Source: JAXHTH01 sp034211115 (GTDB lineage: Bacteria > Planctomycetota > Phycisphaerae > Phycisphaerales > SM1A02). From it: DNA of 10,336 bases. Each line of letters opens with the position of its first letter. The stretch's first letter is position 1. Where the stretch lies: the NCBI GenBank assembly GCA_034211115.1, contig JAXHTH010000066.1, positions 1-10,336 of the forward strand, read 5' to 3'. Below the pieces are notes generated by a model. It saw nothing but the letters and a program-made list of their open reading frames with translations, was not told where the DNA came from and did no database searches. Both the position numbers and the translations under genes were made by a program. This document shows, piece after piece, positions 5,630-10,336 of this stretch.

Positions 5630-7165
5630 ATGAACGCGAGAATGACAGGACGGAAGAGCATCGCCGGGGCACTGGCCATCGCCGGCCTGCTGCTCCTCAC
5701 CCCCGCCGCCGGCGCCGGCGAGATCGAGGTGATCTTCACCGAGGTGCCCGGCCATCCCACCGCCCAGGTGCCCGGGGCGGTCGACGAGAACGGCGACCCC
5801 GTCGACACCGAGTTCAAGTCCATGGAGATCCTCTCCGTCAGCCCCGACGGCGGGCAGTGGATCCTCAAGGGACGCAACTGGCTGGGATCGGAGCTGGAGA
5901 CGATGCTGCTGCTCGGCGCGGGCACGGAAGGGGCGGTGTTCGCCCAGGAGGGGCAGCCCGTGCACGACGGCCAGCCGGCGGAGGTCTACGACTTCTTCGG
6001 CTCCAGCCCTCCCAACTTCAATGAGCTGGGCCAGTTCATCTATACCGCCCGCGCGCGGGACGGCGATCCCGCCACCAGGCACAAGGGCATCTTCTTCGAC
6101 GGGACCGACTTCATCATGGTCCGCGAGATGAGCGATCCCGCGCTGGGGCTCGTCGATCTCCCGCCCGGCGACTCCGGTGATGAGCTGTTCGGCAACTCCT
6201 TCAACTCCGTCCATCTGCTCAACGACGGCTCGTTCGGCTCCCACGACCCCACGATCCAGAACATCCACAGCTCGCGCCGCCCGGCCGTCTTCTACAAGGA
6301 CACCGCCTTCCTCCAGACCGGCATCTCGCCCGTCGGCGACAGCATCTGGGATGACATGGCGATGAACACCTTCTGGACCACCCCCGACGGCACGAGGTGG
6401 ATCCTCGAAGGCAAGGACGCCGGAGCGGAGAACCAGGATCTGATCCTTGTCGTCGATGATGTCGTCGTGCTCCGCGAAGGCTCGGCAATCCCGGGGTCCG
6501 GCATCATCCTCGCCGACATCTTCCATACGAAGCTCATCGCCAGCGGAGACTGGTTCTGCCGCGGTGACGATCCGGCGGACAACGACTGGGCCGTGCGCAG
6601 CGGCGCGCTCCTCGCCGCCACCGGCGATCCCGTCGTCGCCGGCGAAGCGGAGCTCTGGACCCACGCGTTCTATTCCTTCACCGGCAACCGCAACGGCGAC
6701 TGGGTTCTGGCCGGGACAACCGACAACCCCGACATCCAGGTCGACTCAGTCATCGCTCTGAATGGCGAGGAGGTCGTCGTGCGCGAGGGCGACCCGGTCG
6801 ACCTCGATGGCAATGGCATGTTCGATGATGATGCCTTCATCGGGCGTGGCGATGCGGCGCTGGACGCCTTCCGACCCGATGACATCTTCCTCACCGACGA
6901 TGGCATGCTCTACTTCTTCTGCTCCCTGCGCAACGCCGCGGGCGAGGATCTCGGCTCCTTCGGCACCGGCGGCGACGCGTTCCTGCGTCTCGCGGTCGGC
7001 GCTGAATGCCCGGCCGACTTCGATGGCGATGGCGATGTCGACACCGCCGACCTGCTGCACCTGCTCGCCTGCTGGGGAACGGACTGCGGTGATGTCGACG
7101 GCGACGGGGACACCGACACCGCCGACCTCCTCGCCCTCCTCGCCGCGTGGGGGGAATGCCCGTAA
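5630..7165 (+). CDS. Secreted repeat (probable beta-propeller) protein with dockerin-like tail
   Basis: I do not recognise an experimentally characterised function. The 511-residue form starts at the ATG at 5630, eight bases after AAGGAG (5616-5621). Longer in-frame readings back to 5543 add an Arg-rich stretch with no ribosome binding site. Residues 1-29 are a signal peptide (hydrophobic 11-24, cleavage near AAGA/GE). Residues 31-455 contain diverged repeats. A D/G-G-x-W-I/V-L-x-G strand recurs near 74, 134, 200, 254, 307, 356 and 425. A V-x-R/Q-E-G-x-P-V-x-x-G turn recurs near 105, 163, 228, 281, 329 and 384. The 50-70 residue spacing fits a six- or seven-bladed propeller. Residues 460-511 are a dockerin-like pair with two canonical calcium loops (DFDGDGDVDTAD, DVDGDGDTDTAD), ending WGECP. 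Proteins of this pattern are frequent in planctomycete secretomes as uncharacterised families. Confidence 0.85.
   Translation: MNARMTGRKSIAGALAIAGLLLLTPAAGAGEIEVIFTEVPGHPTAQVPGAVDENGDPVDTEFKSMEILSVSPDGGQWILKGRNWLGSELETMLLLGAGTEGAVFAQEGQPVHDGQPAEVYDFFGSSPPNFNELGQFIYTARARDGDPATRHKGIFFDGTDFIMVREMSDPALGLVDLPPGDSGDELFGNSFNSVHLLNDGSFGSHDPTIQNIHSSRRPAVFYKDTAFLQTGISPVGDSIWDDMAMNTFWTTPDGTRWILEGKDAGAENQDLILVVDDVVVLREGSAIPGSGIILADIFHTKLIASGDWFCRGDDPADNDWAVRSGALLAATGDPVVAGEAELWTHAFYSFTGNRNGDWVLAGTTDNPDIQVDSVIALNGEEVVVREGDPVDLDGNGMFDDDAFIGRGDAALDAFRPDDIFLTDDGMLYFFCSLRNAAGEDLGSFGTGGDAFLRLAVGAECPADFDGDGDVDTADLLHLLACWGTDCGDVDGDGDTDTADLLALLAAWGECP
7041..7131 (+). repeat. Repeated DNA words in dockerin tail (5630 gene)
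   Basis: ACACCGCCGACCTGCT at 7041-7056 is identical to the word in the neighbouring gene's tail. The second copy at 7116-7131 differs by one base (CTCCT for CTGCT). They encode the TADLL helix starts. Confidence 0.75.
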
Positions 7166-7225
7166 GAAAAGCTGAACGCTGAAAACCGGAATGGAGATGT
7201 CGCCGGGACGGAGGCGCGGGGCTTT

Positions 7226-7259
7226 GGTGTCGCGCGCGCAGGGTCAGCGCGCCGGCACC
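7226..7259. terminator. GC-rich stem-loop between convergent genes, possible bidirectional terminator
   Basis: GGTGTCG plus GCGCGC (7226-7239, one bulged C) pairs with GCGCGCCGGCACC (7247-7259) around a seven-base loop. That gives 13 pairs including one T-G wobble. It lies 60 bases after the plus-strand stop at 7165 and straddles the minus-strand stop codon at 7244-7246. No T-run follows on either strand, so termination is a guess. Confidence 0.4.
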
Positions 7260-8977
7260 GCGCGCGGCGCGGCGCCGGACGAGTTCCACCTGACCTCATC
7301 CAGCTCGATGCGGAACTGCTGGTCCGGCGCCAACAGATAGCCATCATACAACGGCGAGTAGGTCTTCACCTGGATCGTCTTCCCGTCCGGCTGGAACTCG
7401 AGCAGGCGCATGTACGCCTCGCCGCCCAGCTCGCGCATCTGGTAGTTGGCCAGCATCTGGTGACACGTGTGGCCCAGATCATTGGTCGAGGCGAGATAAC
7501 CGGTCCCGTCGCCCAGCACGTGCCCGTTCAGGACGAGCAGGAAGTCATGGCGGCGGATCAGCTTGTTCCACAACTCTTCGCCGTCGTTCTTCGTGCCCCG
7601 CGTGTGATAGTGATGCGGGTTGTAATGCTGCGGGTGGTCCGCATCGGTGTGATCGTACCGCCGATCGTTGTTGTTCATGTAGGCGTGCGTGATCATGATG
7701 CCGATGCGGTCGGCGTGCCGCTCCATGACCTCGTTCGCCCAGGCGATCGTCTCGTCGCGCGGCGCCCATTCCAGGGCGAGGATGATCCACTTCGCGCCGC
7801 CCGCCTCGAAGAGATGATACGTGTTGTCCAGCCGCCCCTTGACCATCGCCCCGCCGAACGTGGGCCAGGCCGCGATCTTCTCATAGGAGAAATACTCGTT
7901 GAAGAGCGTGTCGCGTCTCGACGCGTCGCCGCTGGGGCCGTAATCGTGATTCCCCGGCGCGATGGCGTACGGCACCACCCCGTCCAGCAGGCTCATCGCA
8001 TCGCGCGCGTTTCGCCACTCGCGCGGCGTGTTGTTGTTCACCACGTCACCGAGCTGGACCACGTATCTCATGTTAAGTCGATCGTGATTTCGGGCGATCC
8101 ATCCCGTCTGCGCGTAGAACATCCCGGGATAGCGCAGCGAGTACACCTGCGTGTCCGGCAGCACCGCGAGCGTCCACGAGCCGGGCACGTACTCCTGCAC
8201 CACGCGGGGCGAGGGCGTCACCGCCAGCGGCCGCGTCTTCCGCGCCGCCACGTTCATCACGTGCTCGGCAAGATTGGCGAAGAACGCCTCGGCAAACGCA
8301 CCCTGCGCCGCGGCGAGCGCCTCGCTGCTTTCCTCGATCGGCGTGATCACCTTGTCGAATGCCATCGCGGCGAGGATGATCCGCCCCTGGCCGTATGCGC
8401 CCTCCATCAGCGCCGGGTACTGGGCGTGCTCCTCGGCCGCGAGCATCACCTCGAACCCGCCCTGGTCGGTGAACGACTCCCAGATCGTGCGCGTGTCGTG
8501 GAACGCGACCTTCCCATCGGCGATCGGCGCGCCCTTCAGCAGCGGGTTGTCGGGTGAGAGGACGAGTGCGGCGCCGAAGTCCCGATCGCCGCGCTTCGCG
8601 CCGTGCGTGGAGGGCAGAAACGGCGGCTCCGACTCGACCTGGTCCGCCTGCGTCATCTGCAGAAGCGTGTGCCCCTTGTCGACGTAGTTGTACAGATCCG
8701 CCGCGTACCGCTCCATGTACGCCGCGTACTGCGGGTGTTCGCTCGCAAACGAGCCGATCATGATCAGCTCGGCGTCGAAGGCGAACGGCGACTCGTCCAG
8801 CGGCATCGGCGCGACATCGAAACCCGCCCGCTCGAGCAGCTCCGCCGCCCGCGCCGAGTTCGTCCACTGATCGACGTGCTCGAGGACGAGCGCCCGCGGC
8901 CGCTCGTCGGCCTGGAGCGAAGGGCTGATGAAGAAGACCGCGGTGAATGCGATGATGGAAACGACGATGCGATGCAT
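7244..8977 (-). CDS. Exported metallophosphoesterase fused to a ThuA/glutamine-amidotransferase-like domain
   Basis: This is a 577-residue exported protein. The ATG at 8977 has GGGAGG seven bases upstream and is followed by a signal peptide (residues 1-23, cleavage SLQA/DERP). Longer in-frame starts would bury it. Residues 27-245 alternate beta strands and helices like class I glutamine amidotransferase or ThuA-type domains (RALVLEH, ELIMIGSFASE, GQGRIILAAMAFD). A catalytic Cys-His pair is not evident, so the domain may bind rather than react. Residues 268-490 are a calcineurin-like phosphoesterase with the usual motif order: D275-T-Q277 (Gln where His is common), G310-D311, G342-N-H-D345, H431 and G485-H486. 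These would hold two metal ions for hydrolysis of a phosphoester. The histidine-rich stretch at 443-458 lies between the last two motifs. Residues 500-560 form a C-terminal beta region. The substrate cannot be read from sequence; cell-wall or extracellular phosphoesters are plausible. Confidence 0.85.
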   Translation of the reverse strand: MHRIVVSIIAFTAVFFISPSLQADERPRALVLEHVDQWTNSARAAELLERAGFDVAPMPLDESPFAFDAELIMIGSFASEHPQYAAYMERYAADLYNYVDKGHTLLQMTQADQVESEPPFLPSTHGAKRGDRDFGAALVLSPDNPLLKGAPIADGKVAFHDTRTIWESFTDQGGFEVMLAAEEHAQYPALMEGAYGQGRIILAAMAFDKVITPIEESSEALAAAQGAFAEAFFANLAEHVMNVAARKTRPLAVTPSPRVVQEYVPGSWTLAVLPDTQVYSLRYPGMFYAQTGWIARNHDRLNMRYVVQLGDVVNNNTPREWRNARDAMSLLDGVVPYAIAPGNHDYGPSGDASRRDTLFNEYFSYEKIAAWPTFGGAMVKGRLDNTYHLFEAGGAKWIILALEWAPRDETIAWANEVMERHADRIGIMITHAYMNNNDRRYDHTDADHPQHYNPHHYHTRGTKNDGEELWNKLIRRHDFLLVLNGHVLGDGTGYLASTNDLGHTCHQMLANYQMRELGGEAYMRLLEFQPDGKTIQVKTYSPLYDGYLLAPDQQFRIELDEVRWNSSGAAPRAVPAR

Positions 8978-9037
8978 GGATGATCCTCCCGCCTGTGAGC
9001 GCCGGCCGCGGAGGCGGTGCGGCGCCGGGCGCGCATC

Positions 9038-9066
9038 ATCGTACTCGACGATCGCGCTGCGTCGAA
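9038..9066 (-). promoter_or_regulatory. Candidate promoter of the metallophosphoesterase gene
   Basis: On the minus strand TTCGAC (9066-9061) and TACGAT (9043-9038) are 17 bases apart, giving a leader of about 54 bases. The -10 box overlaps a small dyad, ATCGT-ACTCG-ACGAT (9038-9052). The -35 match is poor. Confidence 0.35.
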
Positions 9067-9117
9067 CCGATACGGCCCGCGCCGTCGGGCCCTTCACACA
9101 ATCTGAATCAGCGCAGT

Positions 9118-9167
9118 CCGGGGCCGGGGGCCGCAATCCGGGGGCCCTGGGCCGGGGCCGGGGGCCG
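9118..9167 (+). repeat. G-run tract with a 16-bp direct repeat, potential G-quadruplex
   Basis: The 16-base word CCGGGGCCGGGGGCCG occurs at 9118-9133 and 9152-9167. Between and within the copies are six runs of three to five G on the plus strand (9120, 9126, 9140, 9149, 9154 and 9160) with loops of 2-9 bases, which meets the usual quadruplex pattern. It lies between the small membrane protein gene and the phosphoesterase promoter. The hairpin GGCCCG-CGCCGT-CGGGCC at 9074-9091 is next to it. Confidence 0.6.
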
Positions 9168-9174
9168 GCGAGCC

Positions 9175-9381
9175 CTACCACGACCAGTGCAGAAGATTGC
9201 CGAGGAAGGCAAGCGCCGATTCCCCGCCGAACGCGCCGAGGATGGCGCACACGCCGCAAATGAGCGCGTGAATCCACCACGCGGTCACATCAGCCCAGAA
9301 ATACAACCCGCCGGCGATGAGCGCTCCCGGCACCAGCCCGGCCAGGCCGTACAGGATTCGTTCGGTGATGGTTCCCAGCAT
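9175..9381 (-). CDS. Small two-helix membrane protein of unknown function
   Basis: This 68-residue protein starts at the ATG at 9381, eight bases after AGGAGG. The GTG two codons earlier is too close to that site. After a short polar N-terminus (MLGTITERILYG) there are two hydrophobic segments, at about residues 12-29 (LAGLVPGALIAGGLYFWA) and 34-52 (WWIHALICGVCAILGAFG). A small-residue-rich linker leads to a WSW end. It should be a helical hairpin in the inner membrane. I do not recognise a family. It sits between the haem protein and the phosphoesterase, each separated by non-coding structure, so co-function is not implied. Confidence 0.65.
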   Translation of the reverse strand: MLGTITERILYGLAGLVPGALIAGGLYFWADVTAWWIHALICGVCAILGAFGGESALAFLGNLLHWSW

Positions 9382-9417
9382 GCTCACGTCCTCCTGCCTC
9401 GCCGCTGCGTGTGATCC

Positions 9418-9446
9418 ATGGTACACGCCGCCCGGATGGCACGGAA
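9418..9446 (-). promoter_or_regulatory. Candidate promoter of the small membrane protein gene
   Basis: On the minus strand TTCCGT (9446-9441) and TACCAT (9423-9418) are separated by 17 bases, with a leader of about 30 bases before the ATG at 9381. The -35 box lies in the arm of the inverted repeat at 9442-9475. Confidence 0.35.
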
Positions 9447-9475
9447 GCACTCGCGTCCCGGTGCGAGTGCTTCCG
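9442..9475 (-). terminator. Perfect 13-bp inverted repeat after the haem protein gene
   Basis: CGGAAGCACTCGC (9442-9454) and GCGAGTGCTTCCG (9463-9475) are perfect complements around an eight-base loop. It lies 63 bases past the cytochrome stop codon on the minus strand. Position suggests a terminator, but no T-run follows on either strand. It also overlaps the candidate -35 box of the next gene, so it might be an operator. Confidence 0.5.
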
Positions 9476-9537
9476 CAGGTGGGGAGAGGCAGGGACGCCG
9501 CGGCCGTACAGGTCCAGCCGCAGGCGGGGATCGCGTC

Positions 9538-10308
9538 TTACAGGCAGTACATGAACGCCACCAGGGCGTCCTTCTCCTCCTGCGTCAGATCCAGGTCGAG
9601 CACGAGGTTGAAGAACTCGACGGTGTCCTCGAGCGTGAGCAGCCGGCCGTCGTGATGATACGGCGGCGAATCCTTGATCCCGCGCAGCGTGAACGTCTTG
9701 ATCGGACCGTCGGCGATGTTGTGCTGATCGGAAATCATCTCCGCCTCGTAGAAACGCTCCAGGTGCAGATCGTGCATCCGGTCGTCGAGATAGAACGGGG
9801 CGGGATGGCACGCATCGCACCGGGCCTTGCCGAAGAACACCCTCTGGCCCATCAGCTCCTGTTTCGTCGCCTTTTCCGGGTCCAGTTTTCCGAACCCGTT
9901 GAGCTTCGGCGCCGGCGGGAAATCGATCATGTTCTGCATCTGCGCCATCATCGCGACCTGCGAGGCGCGGTCGGGAAGGTTCACGCCCTTCTTCGCCGCG
10001 GTGACATGATCACCGTCGAAATACGCCGTTCGCTGCTCGAACTCCGTGAAATCCTCGATCGACCGCAGCGAGCGCTTCGAGCCGTGAATCTGCTGGTTGA
10101 ACATCCCGCGCAGGCTGACGGTGTCGAGGCGGAACCGCGCCGCCTGCGGCCGCGTGTCCGGGTTGAGATGGAACGCCGCGTTGGTATGGAAGTTGACGTG
10201 GCAGTCGAGGCACGTCACGCCCAGACTCGGCTCGAGCACCTTGCGGTCCTCGGTCTGGTTGAACTGTTGTTGGGGAAAGGGCGTGAGCAGAAGGCGCAAC
10301 CCCTCCAT
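9538..10308 (-). CDS. Di-haem cytochrome c peroxidase-like protein, probably the C-terminal part of a longer interrupted gene
   Basis: From the first ATG this reads 256 residues. Two haem c attachment motifs are visible, CLDCH at 33-37 and CDACH at 164-168, about 131 residues apart. This fits the two-domain layout of the MauG and bacterial cytochrome c peroxidase family, which transfers electrons from haem to reduce peroxide or oxidise a partner in the periplasm. Other family marks are GQRVFFGKARC before the second haem, and TFTLRGIKDSPPYHHDGR (205-222) followed by LEDTVEFFN. The sequence GSKRSLRSIEDFTEFEQ (76-92) resembles a planctomycete subgroup, recalled from memory. There is no signal peptide at this ATG although c-type haem is attached outside the cytoplasm, and no ribosome binding site precedes it. 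The codon just before the ATG is TAG, and the frame beyond it is open to the window edge. I therefore take the gene as longer and interrupted. Confidence 0.8.
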   Translation of the reverse strand: MEGLRLLLTPFPQQQFNQTEDRKVLEPSLGVTCLDCHVNFHTNAAFHLNPDTRPQAARFRLDTVSLRGMFNQQIHGSKRSLRSIEDFTEFEQRTAYFDGDHVTAAKKGVNLPDRASQVAMMAQMQNMIDFPPAPKLNGFGKLDPEKATKQELMGQRVFFGKARCDACHPAPFYLDDRMHDLHLERFYEAEMISDQHNIADGPIKTFTLRGIKDSPPYHHDGRLLTLEDTVEFFNLVLDLDLTQEEKDALVAFMYCL

Positions 10309-10336
10309 CTACACCGGCGTCAGCACGCCCTTGAAG
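10309..10336 (-). pseudogene. In-frame continuation of the haem protein upstream of a TAG codon
   Basis: The same reading frame continues to the window edge as FKGVLTPV, then TAG (10309-10311), then MEGLRLLL. The residues on both sides read like one continuous segment that leads into the first haem domain, and TAG is one base from TAC or TAT (Tyr). Either the gene carries a nonsense mutation, or the stop is read through, or a separate upstream gene ends here. The window is too short to decide. Confidence 0.4.

Noticed and set aside
3570..5672. A 700-codon minus-strand open frame
   Set aside because: It lies antisense to the whole secreted dockerin gene at 3624-5429 and crosses its terminator and the next promoter. 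Its composition is Val/Ala/Gly/Glu-rich without domains, as expected of an antisense shadow in high-GC DNA.
5237..6664. A 475-codon minus-strand open frame
   Set aside because: It is antisense to the ends of two convincing plus-strand genes and runs through a strong terminator and a promoter. It has no recognisable domain.
7460..8557. A 365-codon plus-strand open frame
   Set aside because: It is antisense to the metallophosphoesterase, whose catalytic motifs are intact. The product is Arg/Val/His-rich with no domain.
9118..9167. CRISPR-like repeat
   Set aside because: There are only two copies of a low-complexity G/C word with an 18-base gap, no third repeat and no cas gene nearby.

Overview
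The window is high-GC bacterial DNA that most probably comes from a planctomycete, with the class Phycisphaerae or a close relative the best guess. The main reason is the style of the secreted proteins. Three of them end in a two-repeat, dockerin-like calcium-binding tail; in two of these the tail closes in W-G-x-C-P. One carries a small six-cysteine 'GACC...GG...C' module, and one carries D-x-N-x-N-x-x-P-D-x-C repeats. This combination is typical of planctomycete secretomes. No RNA gene, CRISPR array, transposase or integrase was seen.

Layout from left to right. (1) Minus strand, 16-1527: a secreted seven-repeat FG-GAP beta-propeller with a dockerin tail. (2) Minus strand, 1846-2988: a lysine-6-dehydrogenase-like member of the saccharopine dehydrogenase family, with a clear ribosome binding site and a plausible promoter. 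(3) A non-coding divergent region of about 0.6 kb (2989-3623) with dyads, a candidate leader ORF and a long leader for the next gene. (4) Plus strand, 3624-5429: a secreted multidomain protein with a dockerin tail, followed by a strong intrinsic terminator. (5) Plus strand, 5630-7165: a secreted repeat protein of unrecognised function with a dockerin tail, behind a promoter whose spacer is a 12-bp palindrome. (6) Minus strand, 7244-8977: an exported fusion of a glutamine-amidotransferase-like domain and a calcineurin-like metallophosphoesterase. (7) Minus strand, 9175-9381: a 68-residue two-helix membrane protein. (8) Minus strand, from the right edge to 9538: a di-haem cytochrome c peroxidase-like protein whose reading frame is broken by an in-frame TAG at 10309-10311.

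Most products appear to work outside the cytoplasmic membrane. The three dockerin-tagged proteins look like one class of exported or surface proteins that share a tail rather than a pathway. Each gene seems to have its own promoter, so this is a collection of independent transcription units and not one operon. The lysine dehydrogenase-like enzyme is the only clearly cytoplasmic metabolic gene. No complete new multi-gene system is evident. The points most worth following are the amber codon in the cytochrome gene, the palindrome inside a promoter, the unknown repeat protein, and the structured long leader in front of 3624.
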